Shown: in pieces, positions 55,181 through 64,000 of the stretch
Layout: each line of letters opens with the position of its first letter
Numbering within the stretch: the stretch's first letter is position 1
Assembly (NCBI RefSeq): GCF_001038505.1
Contig: NZ_LDPY01000001.1
Span: forward strand, 3,906,001 to 3,970,000
Direction of reading: 5' to 3'
DNA from: Puniceibacterium sp. IMCC21224
GTDB lineage: Bacteria > Pseudomonadota > Alphaproteobacteria > Rhodobacterales > Rhodobacteraceae
Length of the DNA: 64,000 bases
Made by a program: the position numbers and the translations under genes
The notes under the pieces: generated by a model
The model's input: the letters and a program-made list of their open reading frames with translations, nothing else
Told to the model about the DNA's origin: nothing
Database searches by the model: none

Positions 55181-56518
55181 TCAGACCGCATCATCTGAAG
55201 GGAACACCGTCCCGGCCAGAGAATTTGTGCTGCTTTCGGTAATTCTGACCCGTGCCAGACGACCGGGAGAGAGGTCCGCGCCGGTCACATGTACCGCATG
55301 AAGGTATTCCGACTTGCCCACCATCTGCCCCGGCTGCCGCCCTGCACGCTCAAACAACACTGTAACGTCGCGCCCGATCATCGAGTCCTGCGTGGCCCGC
55401 TGCTGCCGCGCAACCAGAGCCTGCAACCGTTGCAGGCGCTCATCCTTGACGGCCTCATCGACTTGCGGACGTTCTGCCGCCGGGGTGCCGGGTCTGGTCG
55501 AATATTTGAAGGTGTAGGCAGAACCATAGCCCACCGCGTCGATCAAATCGAGTGTGGCCTGAAAATCGGTCTCGGTCTCTTCGGGAAAGCCGACGATAAA
55601 GTCGCCGGACATGATGATATCGGGCCGCGCCGCGCGCAGCCTGTCGATCAGCCGCAGGTAGCTGTCGGCGGTGTGTGCGCGATTCATCCGCTTGAGGATG
55701 CGGTCGCTGCCAGACTGAACCGGCAGATGCAGATACGGCATCAGCTTGGGGCAGTCGGCATGCGCCTCGATCAGATCGTCGGCCATGTCGTTGGGGTGAC
55801 TGGTGGTAAAGCGGATACGCTCCAACCCGTCGACGTCGTTCAGCGCCCAGATCAGCCGCGCCAGTGACCAGTCGCCCCCCTCGCCCGCGCCATGATAGGC
55901 GTTGACGTTCTGTCCCAGCAGGGTGATCTCGCGGACACCGCGCTCGACCAGATTGCGCGCCTCTTCCAGCACCCGATTGGCCGGGCGGGACATCTCTGCA
56001 CCACGGGTATAGGGTACCACGCAAAACGCGCAGAACTTGTCGCATCCCTCTTGTACTGTCAGAAAAGCGGTCGGGCCACGTTTCGACTTGGGGCGCTGAC
56101 GCAGAACCTCGAATTTGTCCTCGGTCGGAAAATCGGTATCAAGCGCCCGCTTGCCGCTGCGCGCCTTGGCCTCAAGCTCGGGCAGGCGATGGTAGCTCTG
56201 CGGTCCGACCACCAGATCGACAATCGGCTGGCGGCGCATGATCTCGGCCCCCTCGGCCTGAGCGACGCAGCCTGCGACGCCGATCCTGAGATCGGGATTG
56301 GCCGCCTTTAGCACTTTGTAGCGACCCAGTTCGGAATAGATCTTTTCCGCCGCGCGTTCGCGGATATGGCAGGTGTTCAGCAGGATCATGTCAGCATCGT
56401 CGGGCGTGTCGGTTGCAACATACCCCTGCCCGCCCAAGGATTCGGCCATACGTTCGCTGTCATAGACATTCATCTGGCAGCCATACGTCTTGATGAACAG
56501 CTTTTTGGGGGCGGTCAT
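55181..56518 (-). CDS. miaB: tRNA-2-methylthio-N6-isopentenyladenosine synthase
   Basis: A 445-residue radical-SAM methylthiotransferase modifying A37 of tRNAs. The N-terminal Fe-S cluster cysteines are in [24 protein letters not shown] and [11 protein letters not shown]; the radical-SAM triad is in [17 protein letters not shown]; a TRAM domain closes the protein. The ATG at 56518 was chosen because GGAG is suitably spaced and the UPF0004 domain begins at once. It is divergent from the gene at 56631. Confidence 0.96.
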   Translation of the reverse strand: MTAPKKLFIKTYGCQMNVYDSERMAESLGGQGYVATDTPDDADMILLNTCHIRERAAEKIYSELGRYKVLKAANPDLRIGVAGCVAQAEGAEIMRRQPIVDLVVGPQSYHRLPELEAKARSGKRALDTDFPTEDKFEVLRQRPKSKRGPTAFLTVQEGCDKFCAFCVVPYTRGAEMSRPANRVLEEARNLVERGVREITLLGQNVNAYHGAGEGGDWSLARLIWALNDVDGLERIRFTTSHPNDMADDLIEAHADCPKLMPYLHLPVQSGSDRILKRMNRAHTADSYLRLIDRLRAARPDIIMSGDFIVGFPEETETDFQATLDLIDAVGYGSAYTFKYSTRPGTPAAERPQVDEAVKDERLQRLQALVARQQRATQDSMIGRDVTVLFERAGRQPGQMVGKSEYLHAVHVTGADLSPGRLARVRITESSTNSLAGTVFPSDDAV

Positions 56519-56630
56519 TGGCAGCATCTCCGGCGCGGGCTTTGAATGCGGCACATAGCGCAAAAATAGCCTGTCTTGCAATGCACACAAAATTCGCCGA
56601 CTCTGCACGGAACGCAGCGCAGGGAGTGAT

Positions 56631-57494
56631 ATGCGATACGCGGGACTAAGTGATTTCCTGACCAGAGGGCGTGCAGCACTGACCACGGGGCCGGTGGCGC
56701 TGATCTTTGCAGAAGATACGGTCGAGCTGGACACAACGTTGCGCCATCATCAGCAATGCGGTTTTGCCTCGGTCGTCGCCTTCCTGCACCCGGCGTTTGA
56801 ACTGCCGCCGGACCTTGGCGAAACAGTGCACCGTGTCGATTATGAAATGGCTCAGGATGCCGCGCTGGAAACGGCGGTCAACGCGGTAATCGCTTCGGCA
56901 TCCGGGGTTTGGTTCTATTACGGCTTTAACGCGGAATATCTGTTCTACCCGTTTTGCGAAACACGCGTCGTCGGAGAAATGCTGGCGTTTCACACCGAAG
57001 AGCGGCGCGACGCAATGCTGTGCTATGTGGTCGACCTTTACGCCGCCGATTTGCAACGCCACCCGAACGCCGTGTCTCTGGACGAGGCGTATCTAGACCG
57101 ATCAGGGTATTATGCGCTCGCGCGTCCGAATCCTGGCGGCCGTCCGAAAGACCGGCAGCTGGATTTCTTTGGTGGTTTGCGCTGGCGGTACGAAGAACAT
57201 GTACCCCAGGCGCGGCGCAAGATTGACCGCATTGCGCTGTTCCGGGCAAAATCGGGGTTAAAACTACGGGCAGACCACACCTTTAATGATGAGGAATACA
57301 ATACCTACGCCTGCCCCTGGCACAACAATCTGACGGCGGCGGTCGCGTCCTTTCGCACATCAAAGGCGCTTAAACGAAACCCAGGATCAACTTTCGCCAT
57401 CAACAGCTTCCAATGGCACAATTCGACGCGGTTCGAATGGAACTCGCGACAATTGCTCGATCTAGGCCTTATGGAAACGGGTCAGTGGTTTTGA
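56631..57494 (+). CDS. Conserved hypothetical protein, possible glycosyltransferase-like
   Basis: A 287-residue soluble protein I cannot assign with confidence. Strand-loop segments such as [21 protein letters not shown] and [10 protein letters not shown] at the N-terminus, followed by a [19 protein letters not shown] stretch and the closing [13 protein letters not shown], give the impression of a GT-A-like nucleotide-sugar fold, but no clear DxD motif in the expected place is seen. GGAGTGAT precedes the ATG. It is divergent from miaB and convergent with fabI, without an operon partner. Confidence 0.65.
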   Translation: MRYAGLSDFLTRGRAALTTGPVALIFAEDTVELDTTLRHHQQCGFASVVAFLHPAFELPPDLGETVHRVDYEMAQDAALETAVNAVIASASGVWFYYGFNAEYLFYPFCETRVVGEMLAFHTEERRDAMLCYVVDLYAADLQRHPNAVSLDEAYLDRSGYYALARPNPGGRPKDRQLDFFGGLRWRYEEHVPQARRKIDRIALFRAKSGLKLRADHTFNDEEYNTYACPWHNNLTAAVASFRTSKALKRNPGSTFAINSFQWHNSTRFEWNSRQLLDLGLMETGQWF

Positions 57495-57517
57495 TTCTTC
57501 TCTCTCGGTTCGCGCCC

Positions 57518-57562
57518 AAGAGTTTTGTTAAAACTCTTAAAAAAACTTTTCCAAAAAGTTTT
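57518..57562. terminator. Tandem AT-rich hairpins between convergent genes
   Basis: Two perfect 9-bp stems with 3-base loops stand side by side: AAGAGTTTT/AAAACTCTT (57518-57538) and AAAACTTTT/AAAAGTTTT (57542-57562). A/T runs flank them on both strands. They lie between the stop at 57494 and the fabI stop at 57574 and probably terminate transcription from both directions. Confidence 0.75.
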
Positions 57563-57573
57563 AGGCATTCGGC

Positions 57574-58365
57574 TCAGAGGTTATCGTACTGCGGCATACC
57601 CAGTACATGAAATCCGCCGTCAACGCGAATGATCTCTCCAGTCGTACAAGCCCCCGCATCGGAAATCAGATAGACTGCCGTCCCCCCCACGGCCTCGAGC
57701 GTGGCGTTGGATCGCATAGGCGCGTTGGTGTCAGTGTGTTTATAGGTCCTGCGCGCACCACCGATGGCGGCCCCTGCCAAAGTCTTCATCGGACCTGGGC
57801 TGATCGCGTTCACCCGAATACCTTCGGGACCCAGATCGTTTGCCAGATATCTGGTCGCGGATTCCAGCGCCGCCTTGGCCACCCCCATCACATTGTAATT
57901 CGGGGTGACACGATTTGATCCCATATAGCTGAGCGTGATCAGCGTGCCGCCATTCTCAACCATCAGCGGGTGCGCACGACGCGCCACGTCAACGAAGGAA
58001 TAGGCAGATATATCCAGCGAGTTCTTGAAATTCGCCCGGCTGGTGTTCAGAAACCTGCCTGTCAGCTCGTTCTTGTCCGAGAAAGCGATGGCATGCACGA
58101 CAAAGTCAATCGTCGGCCAGCGCGCGCCCAACTGTTCAAAGGCCGCGTCCATCGAGGCATCGTCGGTCACATCGACATCAACCATGAAGTTCGATCCGAC
58201 CGAGGCCGCCAGAGGTTCAAGCCGCTTTCCAAACGCATCGCCCTGATAGGTAAAGGCCAGTTCGGCCCCTGCCCCGGCCAAAGCGCGCGCTATGCCCCAG
58301 GCGATAGAGCGTTCGTTGGCAACCCCCATGACAAGCCCGCGCTTGCCCTTCAACTGATCCGACAT
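57574..58365 (-). CDS. fabI: Enoyl-ACP reductase (NADH)
   Basis: A 263-residue SDR-fold enzyme reducing enoyl-ACP in fatty-acid elongation. The cofactor loop is GLVMGVANERSIAWGIA, and the Tyr-x6-Lys pair is visible in TLSYMGSNRVTPNYNVMGVAK; AISPGPMKTLAGAAIGG is the substrate loop. This is the triclosan-binding FabI type. The ATG at 58365 lies 7 bp after the fabB stop, so the two are cotranscribed. Upstream in-frame codons overlap fabB. Confidence 0.96.
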   Translation of the reverse strand: MSDQLKGKRGLVMGVANERSIAWGIARALAGAGAELAFTYQGDAFGKRLEPLAASVGSNFMVDVDVTDDASMDAAFEQLGARWPTIDFVVHAIAFSDKNELTGRFLNTSRANFKNSLDISAYSFVDVARRAHPLMVENGGTLITLSYMGSNRVTPNYNVMGVAKAALESATRYLANDLGPEGIRVNAISPGPMKTLAGAAIGGARRTYKHTDTNAPMRSNATLEAVGGTAVYLISDAGACTTGEIIRVDGGFHVLGMPQYDNL

Positions 58366-58372
58366 GATTTTG

Positions 58373-59599
58373 TTATCCGTGATATTTGCTGAGCAGCATC
58401 GAACCGTTGGTGCCGCCAAAGCCAAAGGAGTTGGTCATCACAGTATCCAGACCAGCGTTATCGACCCGCGTGGTGGCGATTTCTGCGGCCGCCAATGCCG
58501 GATCAAGTGTTTCAACATTGATCGACGGGGCAATGAAATCATCGCGAAGCATCAGCAGGCAATAAATCGCCTCTTGCGCACCGGTGGCCCCCTGACTGTG
58601 GCCGGTCATGGATTTGGTCGAGCTAACGGGCGGCGTCTGGCCTTCGCCGAATACCCGGCGCACGGCCTCGATTTCGCCAACATCGCCGACCGGGGTCGAG
58701 GTGCCGTGCGCATTGATGTAGCCGACTTTGCGGTCATGCAGGGTTTGCAGGGCAAGCCGCATCGCCCGCTCGCCGCCTTCGCCGCTTGGCGCCACCATAT
58801 CGTGGCCGTCGGACGTGGCCGCGTAGCCTGTCACTTCGGCGTAGATCTTGGCGCCGCGCGCCTTGGCGTGCTCCAACTCTTCCAGAACCAGAATGCCACC
58901 GCCGCCACCGATCACAAAACCGTCGCGGCCCGCGTCGAACGCGCGCGACGCCTTTTCCGGGGTGTCGTTGTATTTGGACGACATTGCACCCATCGCGTCG
59001 AACAGGCAGGACAATGTCCAGTCCAGTTCCTCGCCACCACCGGCGAACATCACGTCCTGCTTGCCCATCATGATCTGTTCCGCCGCGTTGCCGATGCAAT
59101 GCAGCGAGGTCGAGCAAGCCGAAGTGATGGAGTAGTTGATGCCCTTGATCTTGTAGGCCGTGCTAAGGTTGGCCGAGATCGTTGACGACATGCACTTGGG
59201 CACGGCGAATGGTCCGATCCGTTTTGGGGCGCCGGAATTCAGCACCACCTGATGCGCCATCAGCATGGCGCTGGTCGATGGTCCGCCGGACCCGGCCACA
59301 AGACCGGTACGCGGGTTCACGATGTCGGACTCTTCCAATCCCGCGTCTGCAATCGCCTGCGCCATCGCAATATGGGCATAGGCCGCCCCTGGCCCCATAA
59401 AGCGCAATGTGCGCTTTTCGACATGTTCGCTTACATCCAGCTTGATATCGCCGGCGATCTGACTGCGAAACCCGCGTTCAGCCATATCCGCATTTGCGGT
59501 GATACCGGATGTCCCGGCCTTCAACGAGGCTAAAACCTCGGAGGCGTTGTTCCCGATGCTTGAGACGATACCCAAGCCTGTGACGACGACACGGCGCAT
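58373..59599 (-). CDS. fabB: Beta-ketoacyl-ACP synthase I
   Basis: A 408-residue condensing enzyme. Cys in [15 protein letters not shown], His in [13 protein letters not shown] and His in [16 protein letters not shown] form the Cys-His-His site; [13 protein letters not shown] is the C-terminal motif. Together with FabA it provides the unsaturated fatty-acid branch. The ATG at 59599 was chosen because AGGGGAG lies 7 bp before it and the conserved RRVVVTGLG begins there. fabA lies 265 bp upstream on the same strand; the two are usually adjacent. Confidence 0.95.
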   Translation of the reverse strand: MRRVVVTGLGIVSSIGNNASEVLASLKAGTSGITANADMAERGFRSQIAGDIKLDVSEHVEKRTLRFMGPGAAYAHIAMAQAIADAGLEESDIVNPRTGLVAGSGGPSTSAMLMAHQVVLNSGAPKRIGPFAVPKCMSSTISANLSTAYKIKGINYSITSACSTSLHCIGNAAEQIMMGKQDVMFAGGGEELDWTLSCLFDAMGAMSSKYNDTPEKASRAFDAGRDGFVIGGGGGILVLEELEHAKARGAKIYAEVTGYAATSDGHDMVAPSGEGGERAMRLALQTLHDRKVGYINAHGTSTPVGDVGEIEAVRRVFGEGQTPPVSSTKSMTGHSQGATGAQEAIYCLLMLRDDFIAPSINVETLDPALAAAEIATTRVDNAGLDTVMTNSFGFGGTNGSMLLSKYHG

Positions 59600-59864
59600 G
59601 CGCGCACTCCCCTGCAATTAGTGTTGACTGTGTATGGCATCGCGGGGGAGAGACGCAAGGTTGGCGGGATGCCGATGTCCGCGTTTTCGGCGCGGACAGT
59701 CAGGACGCGCCGGTTTGGGACCACATTGCGAGTACGGTCTTTTGCACGAAACCAGATTGATGGGGGTCTATCTGATCTTCTCGGGCGCACTACGCACAGA
59801 CATCGAAACTACGCGCCCCAAAGAGGTACGGGACGGTGAAATCTGACGGCGTGGATCGGGTCGT

Positions 59865-60374
59865 TCAGCTTTCCGACAGCGCGACCTTCATGTCTTTGAC
59901 CTGATAGATTACCTCGCCGTCCGCCTCGACGATACCGTCGGCGACGCCCATGGTCAGGCGGCGGGTCTGGATCGCCTTGGTAAAGTCGATCTTGTAAGTC
60001 AGCATTTTGCGGTCTGGCCGGACCATGCCTGTCAGCTTGACCTCGCCCACGCCCAGCGCATAGCCGCGCCCCAGCCAGCCGCGCCAGCCAAGATTAAAGC
60101 CGGTCAGCTGCCAAAGGCCATCCAGCCCCAGACAGCCCGGCATGATCGGGTTGCCAGGAAAGTGGCAGTCAAAAAACCAGAGGTCGGGCGTGATGTCGAA
60201 TTCAGCCAAAACATGGCCCTTGCCGTGCAGGCCGCCGTCGCCAGAAATATCGGTGATGCGATCCATCATCAGCATCGGCGGCGCGGGCAGCTGCGCATTT
60301 CCGGGGCCAAACAGCTCTCCGCGTGCGCATTTCAGCAGGTCATCTTTGTCAAACTGGCTCGGATAGTCGGCCAT
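59865..60374 (-). CDS. fabA: 3-hydroxydecanoyl-ACP dehydratase/isomerase
   Basis: A 169-residue hot-dog-fold enzyme that dehydrates 3-hydroxydecanoyl-ACP and isomerises the double bond, the entry to unsaturated fatty acids. The catalytic His is in [14 protein letters not shown] and the Asp in [13 protein letters not shown]. The ATG at 60374 gives the customary [20 protein letters not shown] opening. It is divergent from irr across 176 bp, a conserved arrangement in this family. Confidence 0.96.
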   Translation of the reverse strand: MADYPSQFDKDDLLKCARGELFGPGNAQLPAPPMLMMDRITDISGDGGLHGKGHVLAEFDITPDLWFFDCHFPGNPIMPGCLGLDGLWQLTGFNLGWRGWLGRGYALGVGEVKLTGMVRPDRKMLTYKIDFTKAIQTRRLTMGVADGIVEADGEVIYQVKDMKVALSES

Positions 60375-60489
60375 ATTGCCACGCCTCATGTGTTGGTTTT
60401 TCCGATCCGTCCCCGTCTAGCACTCGTGCAGCGCAGGGCGCAAGCCTGCGTATGCGGCTGTTCCGCGCACCAGGGTGTGGCAATTTCGT

Positions 60490-60519
60490 TTGAAATTCCA
60501 GTGGATGACGCTCTATATA
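60490..60519 (+). promoter_or_regulatory. Candidate irr promoter
   Basis: TTGAAA (60490-60495) and TATATA (60514-60519) are separated by 18 bp and lie about 30 bp before the irr ATG. The alternating T/A stretch could also be a regulator site. Read by eye only. Confidence 0.45.
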
Positions 60520-60550
60520 TATATCACACAGCAAGAGGACCGAACACAGC

Positions 60551-60970
60551 ATGACACCGCAAGCCGCGCAACGGGGAACTGATTGGCTGGACCGCGCCGG
60601 GCTGCGGTCGACCAGGCAGCGTGTGACGCTGGCGGCTCTGCTTGTCGGGGACGGGCAGAACCGGCACGTCACGGCAGAAAGTCTGTTTGCCTCGGCCCGT
60701 GATCAGGGCACACGGGTATCGCTGGCGACGGTTTACAACACCCTAAAGGCATTCTGCGACGCCGGTCTGATGCAAGAGGTGACGGTGGATGGCTCAAAAA
60801 GCTATTTCGACACCAACACCCACGATCATCCGCATTTCTACTGGGAAGAGGACGGTCGACTGACCGATGCGCCGCTTGACCAGCTGGAAATCGCTCGGTT
60901 GCCCACCGCCCCGGACGGGGCCGAGATTGCCAGTGTCGACGTGGTGATCCGCCTGCGCCGCACGCGCTGA
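60551..60970 (+). CDS. irr: Iron response regulator Irr (Fur family)
   Basis: A 139-residue Fur-family protein with winged helix (about 10-85: GLRSTRQRVTLAALLV and RVSLATVYNTLKAFCDAGLM) and a short dimerisation domain with a His cluster, NTHDHPHFYWEEDGRL. Irr controls haem synthesis and iron uptake in alphaproteobacteria. The N-terminal Cys-Pro haem-regulatory motif of rhizobial Irr is absent, as I recall for Rhodobacteraceae. It is divergent from fabA. Its stop lies 6 bp from the convergent nagA stop. Confidence 0.9.
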   Translation: MTPQAAQRGTDWLDRAGLRSTRQRVTLAALLVGDGQNRHVTAESLFASARDQGTRVSLATVYNTLKAFCDAGLMQEVTVDGSKSYFDTNTHDHPHFYWEEDGRLTDAPLDQLEIARLPTAPDGAEIASVDVVIRLRRTR

Positions 60971-60976
60971 GCCGCC

Positions 60977-62128
60977 TTAACCAAGGCGCAGCGATGTGCC
61001 GCCTTGCCAGACTGCTTGCAATGCCATGTGGTCGTCCAGATGCACCAGATCGGCACCGCCGCCAACCTTGATATGCCCAAGGTCCGTACGCCCGATGGCC
61101 GCAGCAGGGGCTGCGGTTGCCATCGCCAGAGCATTGTCCAGCGGCACACCCAACCCGATCAGATTGCGCAACGCCTGCGGCAGATCCAGATCTGCCCCGG
61201 CGAGAGTCCCATCCGCCAGCGCCAAGCGACCGCCCTGCCGGAACACGCGCTGGCCGGTCAGAACGAATTCAGGCAACTCCACCCCGGCACAGGCCATCGC
61301 ATCGCTGACCAAAAAGATCTGACCTGGACCGACCTTGGCACGCAGCGCCAGCAAGAGCGTCTGCCCATGCACATGGTGAAGGTCCGCGATCAGCCCCGCG
61401 TGCAGCGCACCCGCGCCCAGCGCCGCCCCCACCAACCCAGGTTCACGACTGCCCAGCGGGCTCATGGCGTTGAAAAGATGCGTGACCATGCTGGCCCCAG
61501 CGGCCACGGCGGCCGTTACCTGTGCATGACTGCAATCGCTGTGGCCCAGCGACACCACCGCCCCCGCCGAAACAAGCGCGGCAATCTGATCCGGGGTCAC
61601 ACTCTCGGGGGCCAGCGTCACCACCAGAGTCGGCAAATCCCGGGCGGCATCCTGCAACACAGCCAAATCCTCTGCGGCCATGGGCCGGATCAAATCGCCG
61701 TCATGGGCACCCTTGCGCGACCGCGCAAGATGCGGCCCTTCGAGGTGAAGCCCGCCAATCCCCGGCACCCCCTGATCCAGCGCAGCGCGCACCGCCCCGA
61801 CTGCAGCCGCCACGCGATCGGGTGTGTCAGTGATCAGCGTCGGCAGAATTGTTGTCGCCCCCAGCCGCGCATGCGCGGAGGCCATGCAGCGCAATGTGTC
61901 CATGTCGGGCGAATCGTTGAACAACAGCCCGCCACCGCCATTGACCTGAACATCCACCAGACCGGGCGCGAGGATGCCACCATTCAGCCGGACTACTTGC
62001 GCGCCCACAAGCAGCGCCCCGGCATCGACCAGCGCGATGATCCGCGCGCCCTCGACGACAACGGCTTTGCCATCCTGCAACACGGCACCATCAAAGATCC
62101 GTGCGCCCGTCAGCACCTGTATTGTCAC
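60977..62128 (-). CDS. nagA: N-acetylglucosamine-6-phosphate deacetylase
   Basis: A 383-residue amidohydrolase that deacetylates GlcNAc-6-P. Metal and substrate motifs: GLVDVQVNGGGGLLFND, GLHLEGPHLARSRKGAHD (metal Glu), SLGHSDCSHAQ, VTHLFNAMSPLGSREPG (His) and IFLVSDAMACAG (catalytic Asp). GTG at 62128 was chosen because the beta-sandwich start TIQVLTGARIFDG follows; it would overlap the frame-corrected kinase stop as GTGA. Works with the upstream kinase in amino-sugar or cell-wall recycling. Confidence 0.92.
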   Translation of the reverse strand: MTIQVLTGARIFDGAVLQDGKAVVVEGARIIALVDAGALLVGAQVVRLNGGILAPGLVDVQVNGGGGLLFNDSPDMDTLRCMASAHARLGATTILPTLITDTPDRVAAAVGAVRAALDQGVPGIGGLHLEGPHLARSRKGAHDGDLIRPMAAEDLAVLQDAARDLPTLVVTLAPESVTPDQIAALVSAGAVVSLGHSDCSHAQVTAAVAAGASMVTHLFNAMSPLGSREPGLVGAALGAGALHAGLIADLHHVHGQTLLLALRAKVGPGQIFLVSDAMACAGVELPEFVLTGQRVFRQGGRLALADGTLAGADLDLPQALRNLIGLGVPLDNALAMATAAPAAAIGRTDLGHIKVGGGADLVHLDDHMALQAVWQGGTSLRLG

Positions 62129-62996
62129 GCCGTAACCTCGGCGGCGAAACGTTCCGCCAGAACCAGCGCCCGTCCAGCGCGCGACCTTCGGGTTCCACCA
62201 AACTGGCCTGAATTTCGACGCCGAGATATCCAGCGTAGGCGTTGGCCACACCGCCCAGCAGGCAAAATGCCTCACCCGCACGCCAGCCCAACACCAGCAG
62301 CGCCCGCTCGATATAGGCCGCGCCGTCCTGCAGCAGCGCCACAGCCACCGCATCCTCGGCCTCGGCGGCCGCGACAACCATTGGCGCAAGACGGGCAAAA
62401 TCCACCGGGCGCGCGGCCTGGGCATAGAGGATGATTTCAGACGCGCCGCCAAACGTGTCGATCACTTCGCGGGTCAGTTCGGTGGCGTCACACATGCCCT
62501 CGGACGCCCGCAGCGACTGGCGAAGCAGACTGCGCCCCATCCACGCCCCGGATGCATCGTCCCCCAGAACCAGCCCGTGACCGCCAACAAAAGCCATGCC
62601 ACCCGCGCTCTGACGCGCGACAAACGATCCTGTCCCCAGTCCTGCCACCACGCCACGCCGCAGACCCAACGCACCCACGACGGCGGCTGGACGATCCTCT
62701 TGCACACGCAGCCGCGCCAGCGGAATAGCATCGGCCAGACGCGACCCCAACTCGGGCTTGATCATCCCGGCAAGGCCGAGATAGGTCGGCACCTCAGCCA
62801 ACACATCCAGCCGCACACCCGCCTTGGCCGACAGCGCCTCTAGCCCCTCCCACAGGGCCGCAACCGCACCATCGAAATCACTGGTCAGGTTGGCACCCGG
62901 ACCTTCGTGTTCGAGTCTCTGACCCTCCCATATTAATGCAAAACGGCAGCTTGTGCCGCCGCCATCTACAGCCAAAAGAGGTGTCATATCAGTCAT
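62091..62996 (-). CDS. BadF/BadG-type N-acetylglucosamine kinase, 3' end frameshifted
   Basis: An ASKHA-fold kinase with the ATP loop LLAVDGGGTSCRFAL, GLAGMIKPELG, VVAGLGTGSFVAR and GLVLGDDASGAWMGR. It likely phosphorylates GlcNAc for the following nagA. After GRALDG (about 62172) the open frame continues to 62091 with unfamiliar, Arg-rich sequence. One extra C in the CCC at 62169-62171 would restore ALVLAERFAAEVTA with a TGA at 62125-62127 overlapping the nagA GTG, the arrangement expected for a coupled pair. So about the last 15 residues seem displaced by a 1-base deletion, or the read has an error. Start is ATG 62996 or 62987. Confidence 0.8.
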   Translation of the reverse strand: MTDMTPLLAVDGGGTSCRFALIWEGQRLEHEGPGANLTSDFDGAVAALWEGLEALSAKAGVRLDVLAEVPTYLGLAGMIKPELGSRLADAIPLARLRVQEDRPAAVVGALGLRRGVVAGLGTGSFVARQSAGGMAFVGGHGLVLGDDASGAWMGRSLLRQSLRASEGMCDATELTREVIDTFGGASEIILYAQAARPVDFARLAPMVVAAAEAEDAVAVALLQDGAAYIERALLVLGWRAGEAFCLLGGVANAYAGYLGVEIQASLVEPEGRALDGRWFWRNVSPPRLRRDNTGADGRTDL

Positions 62997-63043
62997 CAGC
63001 GCGGTTATTGCCCGTGGCGGCCCGTTGAGCGGACCTTGTTCGC

Positions 63044-63127
63044 TGGTACCCGCGACCGGATTCGAACCGGTACGGCTTGCGCCTGGAGATTTTAAGTCTC
63101 CTGTGTCTACCATTCCACCACGCGGGC
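63044..63127 (-). tRNA. tRNA-Leu (anticodon UAA)
   Basis: On the minus strand an 84-nt cloverleaf is visible: acceptor GCCCGCG pairing CGCGGGU, anticodon stem GGAGA/UCUCC around the loop CUUAAAA (anticodon UAA), a variable arm AGGCGCAAGCCGU typical of class II tRNA, T-loop UUCGAAU and an encoded CCA end. It reads UUA leucine codons, which are rare in this GC-rich genome. It lies between the TPR gene and the kinase gene. Confidence 0.97.
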
Positions 63128-63213
63128 CAGCGCGGCGGAGCATAGTCCCCCGTCCAGCCGTGTAAAGCGGCCTTGGCCGGGTTTTCCACTTACGCCCATG
63201 CAGCGCTATTGGC

Positions 63214-63771
63214 TCACAGTTCCTGACCTGGTGGCGACCTCAGCAAATGCCGCTCGCTCAGCCACGGATTCAGGGCAACAGCATCGCGCAGCACCTTCTG
63301 CCCCTCGTCATCCCGGCCCATCCCCATCAGCGTCAGTGCCTTACCAGTCAACGCCGCCACATGCTGCGGATTGCGGTCGAGTGCGGCATCCAGGTCCCCC
63401 AAAGCTGCGGCAAAATCCTCGCGCAGGAAGTTGACGAACGCGCGCTGATTGTAGCCTTCGGCATAATCCGGGCAATATTCGACCAGCCGGTCAAACGCCT
63501 GTGTCGCGCGCAGAAAATCATACGAGGATCGCGCCGACATGCCATCTTCCAACATGTCCTGCGCCGGTTCGTCCGGAGCATCGGCCCACAACTGCCACAT
63601 CTGGTTCGAAATCTGCCGCCCCAGCATTTCATTTTTCGCCGCCCGTGCCTGCGACAGCAGGTCAGCCGATTCGGCGTCGTGATCGGGGGATGGTGGGCAC
63701 CCCTCGGCCAGCAGCGGCATTGCGCTCAGCGTCAGAACAACACCCAACAGGGTAGGAACAGCGTGTCTCAT
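63214..63771 (-). CDS. Periplasmic TPR-repeat protein
   Basis: A 185-residue secreted protein: signal peptide MRHAVPTLLGVVLTLSAMPLLA, then a short linker with cysteines and about three tetratricopeptide repeats (residues about 75-175: SYDFLRATQAFDRLVEYCPDYAEGYNQRA, FLREDFAAALGDLDAALDRNPQ and so on). TPR domains mediate protein contacts. No partner can be inferred from the neighbours, a truncated Lrp gene and a tRNA. Confidence 0.82.
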   Translation of the reverse strand: MRHAVPTLLGVVLTLSAMPLLAEGCPPSPDHDAESADLLSQARAAKNEMLGRQISNQMWQLWADAPDEPAQDMLEDGMSARSSYDFLRATQAFDRLVEYCPDYAEGYNQRAFVNFLREDFAAALGDLDAALDRNPQHVAALTGKALTLMGMGRDDEGQKVLRDAVALNPWLSERHLLRSPPGQEL

Positions 63772-63801
63772 ACCTCAGTCTTGGGCTGTGACGCGCATCG
63801 G

Positions 63802-64000
63802 TCAAGTCACATCGGCGAGACCGTCTTCCTTGACCGCCTGCATCGCAACATAGGTCGACGTGCCCGAAATAAACGGCAGGGTCGAGATTTTTTCGGCCAG
63901 CACCCGGCGGTACGAAGGCATGTCATGCGTGCGCACCTTGAGCAGATAGTCGAAATTGCCGGCGATCAGATGTGCCTGTTCGATCTCGGGCACCCGCGCG
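63802..64000 (-). CDS. Lrp/AsnC-family regulator, C-terminal part (runs off window)
   Basis: The last about 66 codons of an Lrp/AsnC regulator: VPEIEQAHLIAGNFDYLLKV, THDMPSYRRVLAEKISTLPF and the RAM-domain close TSTYVAMQAVKED. The ligand-binding RAM domain is what remains visible; the N-terminal helix-turn-helix lies beyond position 64000. The target cannot be told. The frame enters from the window edge with no start in view. Confidence 0.88.
   Translation of the reverse strand, partial: ARVPEIEQAHLIAGNFDYLLKVRTHDMPSYRRVLAEKISTLPFISGTSTYVAMQAVKEDGLADVT

Noticed and set aside
59600..59864. A small gene between fabB and fabA
   Set aside because: Open frames of 70-86 codons exist on both strands but carry no family signal or convincing ribosome site; treated as spacer.

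Overview
This is a GC-rich chromosomal window from an alphaproteobacterium of the Rhodobacteraceae, most likely a marine member of the Roseobacter group. The pointers are a compact SAM/SAH-type riboswitch ahead of metK (a class described from Rhodobacterales), irr divergent from fabA, the aroA-cmk-rpsA-ihfB-lapA-trpF gene order, an ectABC-ask salt-stress operon, and TRAP transport. Most of the window is conserved housekeeping sequence; the accessory material lies mainly in the first 13 kb.

Layout. 1-1560: end of a flagellar cluster (fliL, an unknown membrane gene, a MotE-like gene), cut off by 1.7 kb of insertion-sequence debris with one intact-looking IS3 element (2065-3295). 3689-11607: a catabolic island with a five-gene minus-strand operon (fused TRAP permease, TAXI binding protein, two fumarase-superfamily lyases, a D-tartrate dehydratase-like enolase) and a divergent GntR/HutC regulator whose likely twin operator lies between them. 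11914-12855: a wrecked IS5-type transposase. 13055-16753: ectABC plus the ectoine-specific aspartokinase, closed by a strong terminator. 17120-21978: an MFS transporter, an RTX protein and metG. 22325-25732: a MotA/MotB-like membrane pair with an extremely long coiled coil. 25812-36456: gamma-glutamyl cyclotransferase, DUF2125, M20 peptidase, panBC, an orphan ABC binding protein, a YbjN-like gene, proC, csaA, a KAS III enzyme and a degenerate cupredoxin-like protein. 36555-44416: methyltransferase, 5'-nucleotidase, DUF952, pyrD, trpF, lapA, ihfB, rpsA. 45000-53873: a small unknown gene lodged between cmk and rpsA, then cmk, aroA, trmB, metK with its riboswitch, lnt, corC, ybeY, phoH. 54027-64000: two proteins sharing an undescribed cysteine-containing module, miaB, an unknown gene, fabI/fabB/fabA, irr, nagA with a GlcNAc-kinase gene that looks frameshifted near its 3' end, tRNA-Leu(UAA), a TPR protein and a truncated Lrp/AsnC gene.

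How the parts work together. The TRAP island reads as a self-contained uptake-and-degradation unit for a C4 dicarboxylate or a fumarate-releasing conjugate, under local repression. The lnt-corC-ybeY-phoH and fabI-fabB/fabA/irr blocks are classic conserved neighbourhoods. The least understood items are the stator-like pair at 22325-25732, the shared module at 54027-54959, the gene between cmk and rpsA, and a dispersed roughly 24-bp repeat found near gene ends.
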